Assembly (NCBI GenBank): GCA_034769895.1
Contig: CM068372.1
Coordinates: forward strand, 437,600,958-437,664,957
DNA from: Magicicada septendecula
Lineage: Eukaryota; Arthropoda; Insecta; Hemiptera; Cicadidae
Direction of reading: 5' to 3'
DNA length: 64,000 nucleotides
The notes beneath the pieces are model-generated. The model searched no databases. It was not told the DNA's origin and worked only from the letters and a program-made list of their open reading frames with translations. A program made the position numbers and the translations under genes. Of this stretch, positions 11,710-24,890 are shown piece after piece (position 1 is the stretch's first letter; every line of letters begins with the position of its first letter).

Positions 11710-14700
11710 AGCATAACAGAATTATCACCTTAAAATTTAACTTAATACAACATGAATAAAGAAGAAAATGTCAATAGTGAGTGAGAATAATAAATGGTTA
11801 AAAAATAAACTAAAGAAACTGTTAATTAAGTCGATAAAATGTTAATAAAATTAAACTGAACAACAAAGAAAACTCTTGGTCCATATACAAATAACCAACT
11901 ATATAGAACCCCAATAAAACAGCAGTATACCCAGTAGGTTGGGGAGCAGTAAAAAGAAAAGACAAAGGTAAAAAGGTAAACAAAATATTAATAAGGGGAA
12001 ATTTATTAAATTAAGAAGCAGAGAAACCCCAAGACACAAAACCAATAACAAATTAATAAGGAGCTGTAAATGAGAAAAGGACATGAAACCACAAGATAAG
12101 AAAATGCTAATATAATGAGAAGGAAGAGATAAATATATCAAGGTCCATAAAAAGAATATAGCAACAAGAAGGGATATCCACTAAAACCTTATGAGGAATG
12201 AATATACCCAATTCTTATACATTTAAAACCAATTATAAATGTCAGACCAAATAACAAGTTACAGGATACAATACAGTGAAAAATAAAACTGTAAACTAAT
12301 TTGTAAGCCTAGCTTAAGAATAACAAGTGACATACTATAAGAAATAAACAGTGAAAGAAAATAAAATTATTTAAAAGAGACTACCATTAGTGTAGAAAGA
12401 TACCAGACAAAATTAGCATAAGAACAAAAGACAGTTTACTAACTGAGAATATTATTAGAGATAAGAATGTTTTAAAGATTAGAAACAATGAAGAAATCAT
12501 AGATATAAGATGTTTTATTATAGTTGAGTGTTACAAAAAAGCAACCTAAATACAACAGACAGTGTAATAACTGAAAGTATTATTAATGATAAGATGTTTA
12601 TAGTTTAATCAAATTAGATATAGTGAACACCAAAGACAGTGTAATAACTGAAAAGTGTTATTAGAAATAAGATGTTTTTAGTTCAGTCAATTTATATATG
12701 ATAAATCCAAAGAAGACAGTTAAATAACTGACAGCGTTATTAGTAATAGGATGTTTTAGAATAATTATAGTTAAATGATATAAATGAAAAATAATAAGCT
12801 TAAGATATTTTTGTTATGTTTAGGTAATATAAAAATTAGTAGATATAAGATGTTCTATTGTATTTAAAATAATGTTCAATAATTTCCAAGTTTGTTAAGG
12901 CAGAGAGGGCAAGTAGGTAATAGGATATTGTATTTTTTTTTATTAAACTGTAAACCATAAAAAAGTAATAAGGCAAATTAACAAATACACCACAATAGAA
13001 GAACAAACAGCATTGTAAACCAAAATCACCTATCATAGAGTCAAACTCAAATAAATAAATTCAATCAAACTGTATATAATGAATAGAAACTAGTCCATAC
13101 AACACAAAGATATGAAAATGTGATCAGTACAGATACAAATAATAGCAAATGTAATGACAAAAGAAGAAAATTAACTTTATTTGGAAATAACTAATACTAG
13201 GCCTAAAGGGTACTCAACTCAGATAAAAAGTAAATTAATCAATATTGGAGTATTATAACAACAAATTATTAACAACAAGCAATAATCATGGAGTGAGTAA
13301 TATTATTTAATGGAAATATTAACATAAAAACACTTGTAAACCATTTAAATACTAAATTTGTAAAAAATACAAGGCCTACAATAAATAGCAAAAATTGTAA
13401 ATTTTAGGCTTATCTGAACATAAAACAGACCCAGTTATATATCAAATTATGTAAAATTAGCTTAAGAATATTGCTGAATAGTTAGATTTTCGTAAAATTA
13501 ATAAATAATTAAGTTACAGCAATAAATAGGAAAACCTGTTATGTATGTTTATGAGTTGAAATCAAATCCAAGACATGTAAATTTGTAAAAAACAATGGGA
13601 AGAGGAAAAAGACATTTTATAAATTACCACAAAACGACGACTTTCAGTCATCAGTCTATTGTTAATCGTGAATGTGAACAGATCAGAATTTACTGACGTA
13701 AGATTTAAAAAACAGAAATAGTGTAAAAGCAATGACGAACAACCTCAAAAAGTGTTACTGAGGTTACCAAATGGAAAACAACACATCTATTTTATAACTA
13801 ACACCAAACTGAACCAGAACAACTACAACAGTAATATCCATCACTGGAACGAGAAATCAACTGCCATTTTGAGCAAAAGTCAACCTACATTATCTGGACA
13901 TGAACTCAACATATTTGAACACAGAACACTGCACCAATAAATTATCACAGAACGACATCGCTGAAGAGGGAAGAACACTTCACACAATTTTCCAGGGATA
14001 CTACAACTTCGCCGAGGAAGGAATTCTCATTTATTTCTGAGGGAGAAGAATAGCGTCAGCGGTGTGTAGCAGAAATCAACGAAGTAAGCGGCGGCCATTT
14101 GCATTTACTAGCCAGCCACCCACATGGAGCACTGCCTCTACGAGTCGGTGACGTCATTCTACGAATGGTTCCATCTTTATTTAAAAATTGACAATTTTCA
14201 TAATCCTGGTATTTTTTCAGCAAACAATAATTTATTTTAAGATAGTTGTAAGTATTGTATCTTGTTCCTTGCCCTCTCTGACCATTTCGACAGTTAAAAG
14301 AATCCGAAATAATTAATTTTGTAAACATTATATTTTGTCATTTTTGTTCACAATTGACCTGAGCGAATCTCAATCAATGCCTGGTCCACGCGCATAAGGG
14401 TGGCGCACAATTTCAAATGTTAAGAAATAAACATCATAATTACTCAGTTACATGCGTTTATAATTATTTGTACAGTAAATACTAGTTTCTTCTTTCTTCT
14501 AAAAATAATTTAGAGTTATTAGAGAAATATACCAAAAAGAAGAAGAGGAGCAAAGTTAGAAGAGAGAATACTAGATCCAACTACATAAATAGATTATCTA
14601 TAGAAAACAAATATTTTCAAAAACACAATATTTCATTTATTTAATTGAAAGTAATTAAAATTTTTTACCATTAATTAGTTATTCCATTAATTAATTAAAC

Positions 14701-14797
14701 AAAAAAAATAAATAAATAAATTTATTAAATCTATAATAACAACAAAATTTTTTCTTATCAACATCATTATTATCTATCTATTTTATTTGATTTATAA
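11710..14797. other. AT-rich 3.1-kb segment inside hAT copy 1
   Basis: hAT copy 2 passes directly from the sequence matching ~11708 to that matching ~14798, so this block is either an insertion in copy 1 or a deletion in copy 2. It is AT-rich and has no credible ORF. It holds a degenerate tandem repeat (12430-12800). A GC-richer patch lies at about 14040-14170. No terminal repeats or target duplication could be assigned. Confidence 0.5.
12430..12800. repeat. Degenerate tandem repeat
   Basis: Units begin 'gacagtgtaataactga' and continue with 'ttattag…taagatgttt'. Unit starts lie near 12430, 12558, 12635 and 12715, giving spacings of about 128, 77 and 80 bp. Units are diverged from one another. 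Confidence 0.6.
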
Positions 14798-15546
14798 CAG
14801 TGTCAAAATCCAGCTACTTAGGGGTAAAACCAGATACATGGAAAAATGTTATGCTTAGATACCGTGCTTATACGCGAGATACAGTGCTTATACGTGGACT
14901 AAAACAGCACGATCAGTTCTACGTTGATGTGGCACTCTAGTCAGTTCGGATGGAAAACAGATCTGCTACGCGACATGATTTATAAAATCATGTTGGGAAG
15001 GCGGCTAGAGGATTATCTAACTCCCCTCACACAACACAAACACACAATTCGTTCAAGCAGAGGTGACTCTTCCCTTAAACCAGGCTAACAGTGCTGCCTG
15101 TGTGACTCAGTTTCTGTATGCGTGTGCGCGCACGCTCGTTTGCGATAGGCCTGGTAATCTTCTAGCCACCTTTCCTGTCTGGACAGAGTGTAAGCTGGAA
15201 ACATTGCTATCACGTCACGTGAGCTCACGTGAATAATAGTTGCAAACTTAAATTTTATAAATTTACGTTTAAAATAAAGCAGACTGTAGCCTTCTAAGTC
15301 ATCTGTTCCAAAAATATTCAAATATTTGTGGCAAAGGGACATAATATTTTTAACAACAAAAATCTTCAAAAAGTAAAAAAAGTACATAGGATAAAAATTT
15401 GTCAATAAAATTTGCATAGAAATATTCAAGAAGCATCAACATAGCATACGTATCTTCAAGCTCCGCTTAAGTACTCCAAATCTTTTGCTAAACACAAGAA
15501 CTTTAAGTAGCTGTAATCAAGTAGTGTTACTTTTTTCTCTTTGCAG

Positions 15547-16311
15547 CTGAAATGGTGAAAGAAACGTGGGATAAACTGAGATGTTTCTTAAATGCACTGA
15601 AAAGGTGTCGTCAGAAGAAAAGTGGCCAAGCTTGTAATCAAATTACAACATGGAAATACGAAAATCAAATGGCATTCCTTTTGCCATTCATAGACACAAG
15701 AAAAATACTAGGGAATGTACAAGAGGTTACCGAGGACAGCCAGAATAATGATGAAATTTGTACACAGGGATCAGAAACTGAAATACATGAAGCTGAGTAT
15801 AATCAAACACAGCCCAATGAAAGTGTGTTAGAAGAAACTAGTGTAGGCAAAAATGAAGACTTTTTTGATCATTTGGAAGTAATAAAAAAAGAAAAGAAAA
15901 CGAGATGGGCGAGACACGGATGTAAGTGAAATGTTAAACTTATTAAGAGACAATGCAAATTTAAGAAAAGCTAGGCATGAAAAAAAATGTCATCAACAAA
16001 TGGACAAAACAGACATGTTCTTTCTAAGCATGGCAAAGATGACCAAAACTTTACCACCACTGGAACAAGCTAAAATTAAATTACAGCTGAGCAACTCAGT
16101 ACTGCAAGCCCAGATCGACATGAATCAGCGTTTATCAAAACAAGAATGGCCTCCTACTTACTCAGCATCAGAATCGGCATCAACTAGCTGTTATTCAACG
16201 TACTCACCTCAAATGACCAATGCAGTCGAATCACAGACCATAGTTACGGAAGAAAAAAATCATCGAATGTTGATCAACTTAGGTGGTTTTCAAATTATTA
16301 ATGATATGTAA
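15547..16311 (+). pseudogene. MADF-BESS protein of the PIF/Harbinger element
   Basis: A strong splice acceptor (…ttttctctttgcag) precedes 15547, so this looks like a second exon. The first frame gives the end of a MADF (trihelix) DNA-binding domain: ETWDKLRCFLNALKR, then KKSG and TTWKYENQMAFLLPF. An acidic linker follows. After a one-base frame change at ~15920-15930 the second frame carries a BESS-like motif, DMFFLSMAKMTKTLPPLEQA, and then KLQLSNSVLQAQ. In PIF-like transposons of insects a MADF protein accompanies the transposase, which fits the neighbour at 16581. A captured host MADF-BESS gene is the alternative. The first MADF exon was not found. Confidence 0.65.
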
Positions 16312-16580
16312 ATGACAGTATGTTTCCTTTTTTAATTTAAAAAATTTGTTTTTTTTATGACCACTAATCAGTAATTTCATGTTTAAAGACGTTAAACAAA
16401 TTTTATGCTTTTAAAAATGCTAAATTTTTACAAGATGTGAAGTCTTTTTTTCGTTTATTTCACGCTTACCTTAAACATACAGCTAATCTCTCTTGCGAGC
16501 TTATAGCGTTTCGGAGATGGGTGTTCTTTTTTGTATATCATTTTTAATAAGATCATGTAAATAATCAAATTCTTCCTTAT

Positions 16581-16772
16581 TCAATACATTTGAAACTTAG
16601 CTGGATCTTCTTGTATTTTCTGTACTAGATTCCGAAAGTCACCTTTTTCTTGTCTTTCTAAGTTTATATTGTGTATCCAGCTCCTTCTTTTGTTAACTGA
16701 TTTTTTGATTACAAGAATAGCACAAGCATTTTCCAAGTCTTCTTCAAAATCTGATGAACTGCAGCACTCCAT
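16581..16772 (-). pseudogene. PIF/Harbinger transposase, N-terminal fragment
   Basis: Read from ATG at 16772, this 63-residue fragment has the hallmark start of Harbinger transposases: a run of basic residues, then RRSWIHNINLERQEKGDFRN and LVQKIQEDPAKF. The DDE nuclease domain should follow, but the ORF stops at 16581 and only about 270 bp separate it from the end of the MADF-BESS ORF. The catalytic part has therefore been deleted. It converges with the + strand MADF gene. Confidence 0.7.
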
Positions 16773-17222
16773 GTTTCACAACTAAGTAGAATTTATTTGC
16801 CTTCACGACTGTTCACACGACTTCACGTGTGTTCACGCTAGTTCACGCGTGTTCTCATGAGTTCATGTGAAATGATGTAACATGAAGTGACGTGACGTAG
16901 GCCTAAGTGTGTGTCTGCACTGCGATTTCATGGGTTAAGGTAAGTTCTGAGCTCACCTGATGTGATAGCAATGTGTTTCCAGCTTTAAAGACATTATTAA
17001 AGCCATTAGTTTCAAGTTACTTTTACAATTACAATTAGTTTGTCAAAAAAAAAAATACTGGAATTTTCTAGTAATTGTTTTAAGATTCTAAAATTAGATG
17101 TTAAACTACAAAAAATTGTAGGAAATTACGGTACATTCTATTTTTCCTAAAAAGCGTCCGCGGACCCCCTGAAACGTTGTTGTGGACCCCAGGATCCACG
17201 GACCCCACTTTGGGAACCACTG

Positions 17223-18811
<1,589 letters not shown>

Positions 18812-21791
18812 ACACGTCCTCTTTTTCCCAGACACGTCCTCTTTTTTAGTGTTAAAAACCTGTCAAGGAGGATTTTTTAAAAAACATGGAAATATCCTCT
18901 TTTTTTGTAGAACTGAAAAATGCACAAGAGCGCTCCCTGGACCAAAGAGAGAAATAGGTTAATGGTAGAAAGTGTTATATGTATAATCTGTGTACAGTAC
19001 AACTTTAAAAATTTTCATGTGTTCAGTTCTATGATTATTTATTAGAAAATAAAAAGCTTTTGATGGGAATTGGTTCATCTGATGACCAATGGCACCACAA
19101 AGACACAATTTAACATTTAGATTTTGAATCTGATTCAGACTGATTAGTATTAAATTAATTACACTATGCAACATGATTTTCTATGTTTCTGTAGTCTTAG
19201 GTGTTCCTAAAGCATTTTTTTGCGCTGATTCCAGATCTGCAATCCGTTTCTTTCTGTCACGTACAGTTTTTTTGCAAATCAAATGAACTCACCTTTTATT
19301 TACACGTAAGTTTCACAAGGGGAAATTTTATTGTGGGGGAGGGAAAGTTTATTTCGTTAAGAGGGATTAGTTGGCCACACTTGTTACACCCAGCTGGCTG
19401 TTAGGCGGGAAACAGTAGTTCATTGTTTACATGCTATAGTGCTGTGAGGTTATATTTGTGCTGTCATATATAGTTTGTGAACTTTCTGTAGAAATGAGTT
19501 TGAATAACCCAAACGTGTTCTGTTATATTCGTGGTAGCTACGTAATTGGTAAGCAAAGACAGGACATTAATAGTTTTGTGAGAAACATGTATTACGCGTA
19601 CTTTGGCATAAGGCTTGGTGATGAAGACAAAAGCTGGGCACCACACAAGGTATCTCGTACATGTGTTGAGGGACTGAGACTGTGGAAAAATGGTGCAAAA
19701 AAATCAATGCCTTTTGCATTCCCAATGGTTTGGAGGGAGCCACAAAATCATGTTAACGATTGCTATTTTTGTATGGTTAAAATTCAAGGTCATAACGCAA
19801 AAAGTAAGAAGGATATACAATATCCGAACATTCCTTCGGCCTTACGACCAGTTACGCATTGTAATTCTCTCCCTATCCCAGTTCCACCTCCCGTTCTTGA
19901 AGATGTGCCACTGGCGAGCAGCTCAGAAAATGAAAGCGATAATGCTGATGATTACAACCCGGAAGAAGATTCTGCACCAAAATTATTCAGTCAAAATGAA
20001 CTTAATGATATTACTCGTGACTTGAACCTGACAAAAGATGCCGCCCAATTGCTTGGGTCAAGATTGTGTGCAAAAAATCTTCTACTACCCGGAGTTACAT
20101 TCTCTTGGTATAGGTCCAGAGAGAAGGAATTAATTAAATTCTTTAGAGAAGAAGACTCTCTGGTTATTGTTGTGATATTGAGGGTTTATTGAATTTCGTT
20201 AACGTCACTTACAATCCAAGTGAGTGGAGGTTATTTATAGACTCGTCCAAAACTAGCCTCAAAGGTGTACTTTTACACAATGGAAATTTGTTTGGTTCAG
20301 TACCCATTGCACATTCAGTTCATCTCAAGGAGACGTATGTAAATCTCAAAGCTCTGCTAAAATACGTGAATTATGAGAAACATTCTTGGACAATTTGTGG
20401 GGATTTAAAAGTAGTAGGTATGTTACTTGGTCAACAATCCGGTACACAAAAATGCCTTGTTTCATTTGTGAATGGGATAGTCGAGCCAGAGACAAACATT
20501 GGCAGAAGACAGACTGGCCCAAAAGAAAAACCCTCCAACTCGGTTCACAGAACATAATAAATGTACCACTTGTTCAACGAAGCAAGATACTATTACCTCC
20601 TCTCCACATCAAACTCGGATTAATGAAACAGTTCACTAAAGCTCTTCCAAAAGATGGTGACTGTTTCCAGTACTTGGTAACAAGATTTCCGAAAGTATCT
20701 TATGAGAAACTTAAAGAAGGGATCTTCGTGGGACCGCAGATAAGAAAGTTAATGAAAGACAATTTGTTTGAAAGTACAATGAATCCAGTGGAAAAAAGGG
20801 CCTGGGTTTCATTTAAAGAAGTTGTTGTCAACTTTTTGGGCAACCACAAACGTCCAGAGTACAGAACCATGGTTAAAAAAATGTTGCAGAGTTTCATGAA
20901 ATTAGGATGTAACATGAGTGTAAAGCTTCACTTCCTACACTCACATGTTGACTTTTCCCTGCGAACCTCGGCGATGTCAGTGAAGAACAAGGCGAACGTT
21001 TCCACCAGGATATCAAGGACATGGAAAAGAGATACCAGGGAAGGTGGAATGCCAACATGATGGCCGACTACTGTTTTATGCTAAAAAGAGACGGCACTGG
21101 TGAAGGGAGACAATCACGGAAGAGAAGTTTCAACCCACGTCAGAAAGATCTTGAAGCAGTGAATTCAGCGAAGAAGAGGAATTAAATTGTCATATATGTG
21201 TTGTGTTTTCGTAATAATTATAACATTTTTAAGTGAGTGTATACCATTGTCTACTGCACCGCCATGTGTTGTGATTTTATGCAGGATTAAAACATAAACA
21301 ATTTTGAAATCACAATCAAATAATAATAATTTTCCCTGTTCACAAAATTCGATTTTTTAAAACTTCGAAATTGAATTGTATAAAAACCTTATGTGATACA
21401 GAAAAACTAAAACCAGATTTGAAATCAGCATGAAAAATACTTTTAAAATCACCTTACAGTCATAAAACATCGTACCAAAAGTTTTAAAATGTTGCATAGT
21501 GTTATTGCTATGATTAAAAATAAATATAGAAAATATTCTTTTCTTATGTAAGTTCCGCTTCTAACTAATAGTTTTAAGTTTTGTTTGTAAACATTTTCTT
21601 GTCATATCACAAAAATTAAATCGTACATTGTATAAACTCTATAAAAATGCTGAACTTAATCATGAATACTTTCTTACCTGTAATGTGTAATGTTTTTACT
21701 GTCAAATTTTTGTTTTGATCCGTAAAGTAACGATCATGCTGTTAAATTTTCAGGTTGTCCTCTTTTTTCACGTAGGTCATATGGTAACCCT
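18812..21791 (+). mobile_element. Unclassified DNA transposon in PRPF40 intron
   Basis: The ends are inverted copies. The left end reads TAGTTACCACACGTCCTCTT and the right end is the complement of TAGGGTTACCATATGACC followed by a TTTTTTC-type run. It encloses one broken multi-part ORF on the same strand. GTTTAA occurs close to both ends and may be the remains of a target duplication. I do not know the superfamily. Confidence 0.6.
19494..21185 (+). pseudogene. Transposon protein of unclassified family (frameshifted)
   Basis: The protein starts MSLNNPNVFCYIRG and has a cysteine/histidine zinc-finger-like N-terminal region: VFCYIRG, then WAPHKVSRTCVEGLRLW, then MVWREPQNHVNDCYFCMVK. An acidic linker follows (SSSENESDNADD). 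After a frame change near 20190 comes a predicted RNase H-like core: LFIDSSKTSLKGVLLHNGN, then ICGDLKVVGMLLGQQSG, then PCFICEWDSRA in a further frame. A late part reads SEEQGERFHQDIKDMEKRYQ and GRWNANMMADYC. Proteins with these motifs recur as repeats in many arthropod and cnidarian genomes, but I cannot name the family. At least three frameshifts make it a relic. Confidence 0.65.
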
Positions 21792-21865
21792 AGTTTAAAC
21801 TATGTAAAATAAGAAAAATGATTCAAACGATCATGATTTTGAAAAAGTTGACATAATAATATTAA

Positions 21866-22699
<834 letters not shown>

Positions 22700-22894
22700 G
22701 CTGAAGCAAGAGAGAGAGAACGGCTGAAAGAGGAATCACGAAGGCAAAGAAAGCTCGAGTCTGCATTCCGAAACTTGTTGCGGCATTCAGATGTTGATTA
22801 CCGCACCATTTGGGAAGACATTCGGGAGAAAATCCAGGATCATGAAGCATTTAGGGCACTAAATCTGGAATCAGAGAGAGTTAGGATTTTTAAG
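22700..22894 (+). CDS. PRPF40 exon (last FF domain)
   Basis: This 195-bp exon is in phase 0 at both ends. It reads AEARERERLKEESRRQRKLE, the charged linker helix, then a complete FF-like motif SAFRNLLRHSDVDYRTIWED with IREKIQDHEAFRALNLESE, ending RVRIFK. FF domains are small four-helix modules that bind phosphorylated Pol II CTD and splicing partners. The acceptor is attccag and the donor is AAG|gtatgt. The next exon is more than 30 kb away. Confidence 0.93.
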
Positions 22895-22935
22895 GTATGT
22901 GTTGAAGTAATAAACTATTTTTGTATTTTGTTATA

Positions 22936-24207
22936 ACGAGGGTGATTTGAAAAGTTCGTGGCCTACCATAGAAACGAATGTGAGGCGTTTCTGTTTTTTA
23001 CCGCATCGTGGCGCCACATTTTCCTGCCTGAACAGCAGTGAAGCGTCAATTCATTACCCTGTCACTTACCCCATTGAGGAAGTCCGATTCTTCTAGGTCC
23101 TCAAAATAACCATGTACTGCCACTTTCAGTTCGTCATCTGAGGAAAATCGCTTCCCCCCAAAAATGTTTTGAGGTTTGGGAATAGATCAAAGTCAGATGG
23201 TGCTAAATCAGGCGAAAAAGGCGGATGGTGCAACACACCGTACTTCAACTTGGCGATTTTTACCATAGACACAACGCATATGTGAGGGTGTACATTATCC
23301 TGATGGGAAATGATTTCTTCTTTGCTAAACCTGGTCTTTTTCTCGATTTTTTACATTTAATTGGCCCAAATGTTAGCATAATACTCTCCATTTATTGTTT
23401 GACCCTTTCCAAGGCAATCTAGTAACAATATCCCCTTAGCATCCCAGAAAAATGGATCCATACACTTTCCAGCCAACAAAATTGATTTTACCGATTTTGG
23501 AGACGGCGAATCACTATGCATCCTTTGTTTCGACTGTTGTTTTGTTTCTAGAGTGAAGTACTGGACCCAAATTTCATCAGTTGTTACAAATCTTAGAATA
23601 AAATCTTTTGGATTTTTCTTAAAACGGTCCAAACATTCCTGAGAAGCTCGCATTCGCATGTGTTTTTGGTCACTTGTCAACAAATGTGGCACCCATCTTG
23701 CAGACAGCTTTTTCATACCTAATTCCTCAGTAAGAATGTGATGTACCCTTTCATATGAGATGCCCACAGACTTAACAATTTCAGACACCTTCAAACGGCT
23801 ATCTTCCAAAACAATATCGTGCACTTTATTGATGATTACTGTTGTAGTGGCACTTTTCAGACGCCCAGTACGCGGGTCATCTTCCAAACTTGCACGACCA
23901 CATTTAAATTCAGTAGCCCATTTTTTGACTGTAGTAAATGAAGGTCACCCAACACATTCTTCATCTCAATAAAAATTTCTGTTGGCGTTAAACCTTTCTT
24001 AACAAAAAATTTGATCACTCCACGATGTTCAATTTTCTCCGTTTTCAGTGTTGCTGTGAAATAACCTTATACACCTGTTTCTCCGCAACAATGACTTGAC
24101 GCTTCACAGCTGTTCGTGGGGCGAATGTGGCGCCACGATGCAGTAAAAAACAGAAACGCCACACATTCGTTTATATGGTAGGCCACGAACTTTTCAAATC
24201 GCCCTCA
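22936..24207 (-). mobile_element. mariner element (MITE-flanked relic with transposase)
   Basis: The terminal inverted repeats share GATTTGAAAAGTTCGTGGCC at both ends and are preceded by GAGGG(T/C). TA dinucleotides flank the ends (22934-22935 and 24208-24209). The transposase on the - strand is frameshifted. The length of 1.27 kb is normal for mariner. Confidence 0.85.
23060..24050 (-). pseudogene. mariner transposase
   Basis: Read from about 24050 downward, the N-terminal helix-turn-helix shows HRGVIKFFVKKGLTPTEIF. After a frame change near 23945 it continues EDDPRTGRLKSATTTVI, GISYERVHHIL and RWVPHLLTSDQK. The DDD catalytic domain shows the first Asp in VTTDEIWVQYF and the second in GILLLDCLGKGQTINGEYY. 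The rest (23356-23060) is broken by stops but keeps GGKRFSSDDELKVAVHGYFE near the C-terminus. Multiple lesions make it inactive. Confidence 0.85.
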
Positions 24208-24659
24208 TATGTTTTGTAATCATTATTGTAATAATCATTGTCACCAATGCATGGGGTTTAGCTGCTGAAAGTAAAGTTTGGCACTGTGGTTTACAGATCT
24301 GCCAGTAGCTTGAAAGGTTTTTGCAACTACACATAAGTATGTTCAGTAACTAAACCTTGTTGCAATGATTGCCAACACAGAACAATAGTGATATACAAGT
24401 GTTCAACTCAGTCGGGCTACCATTTGTATCTTGTGAAGTGTAAGTGTTACAAAGAACTTTAAATAAGGAAACTTTCTTTACTTTTATAAAATGATATTGT
24501 TTCACCCCTATACTTGATAGTTTTTCATCTCCTGATTAGAGAAAGAACATAATAGAGAAACGGAATTAGACATACAAGACTTAGTTACTAAAAATTGAAC
24601 AATTCAGATTACGTCCAGGAAGAGTCAGTGGAGGTCAGGAGGAATAATAAGTGAAATTA
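24208..24659 (+). other. PRPF40 intron between mariner and hAT copy 2
   Basis: This is unique-looking intron sequence with no gene seen. It ends in the 8-bp hAT target site. Confidence 0.5.
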
Positions 24660-24890
24660 CTCTAAAGCAGTGGTTCCCAAACTTTTCAGTCCACGCCCCC
24701 CCCAAGTAATTAAAAATTTCACGGACCCCACCTGAGTTATGAGATATAACAAACAGTAAATGTGATACACTCTTATATTTTAATTAAAATGTATTAAAAT
24801 CAAAATTCTCTTAACTTGCAAAATTATGATATTAATTATGTCAAACCTAGTTTATTGTGAACAATGAAGCTGCATTTGAACAATCAGCTC

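Larger units (their letters stand above)
15194..16984 (+). mobile_element. PIF/Harbinger element nested in hAT copy 1
   Basis: Terminal inverted repeats start AGCTGGAAACAYTGCTATCA and are readable at both ends (15193-15235 and the complement at ~16940-16984). The element carries the two-gene content typical of PIF/Harbinger: a MADF-type DNA-binding protein on + and the N-terminus of a Harbinger transposase on -. The flanking trinucleotides (GTA/TTA) approximate the 3-bp TWA target but do not match exactly. hAT copy 2 lacks it. The transposase body is missing, so it cannot move on its own. Confidence 0.7.
11380..17222 (+). mobile_element. hAT-type element, copy 1
   Basis: The ends are inverted: CAGTGGTTCCCAAACTTTT at the left and its complement (…TTGGGAACCACTG) at the right. 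The flanks carry a perfect 8-bp target duplication, AGCTAGTG (11372-11379 and 17223-17230), the size made by hAT transposases. No hAT transposase is recognisable, so it is non-autonomous. It contains a 3.1-kb AT-rich segment absent from copy 2 and a nested PIF/Harbinger element. Confidence 0.85.

Noticed and set aside
15085-15429. 114-codon ORF on the - strand at the left edge of the Harbinger element
   Set aside because: It spans the terminal repeat and low-complexity sequence, and no family is recognisable.
19690-20025. Second ORF overlapping the transposon protein
   Set aside because: It is a shadow frame of the unclassified transposon protein; the motif-bearing frame is the other one.
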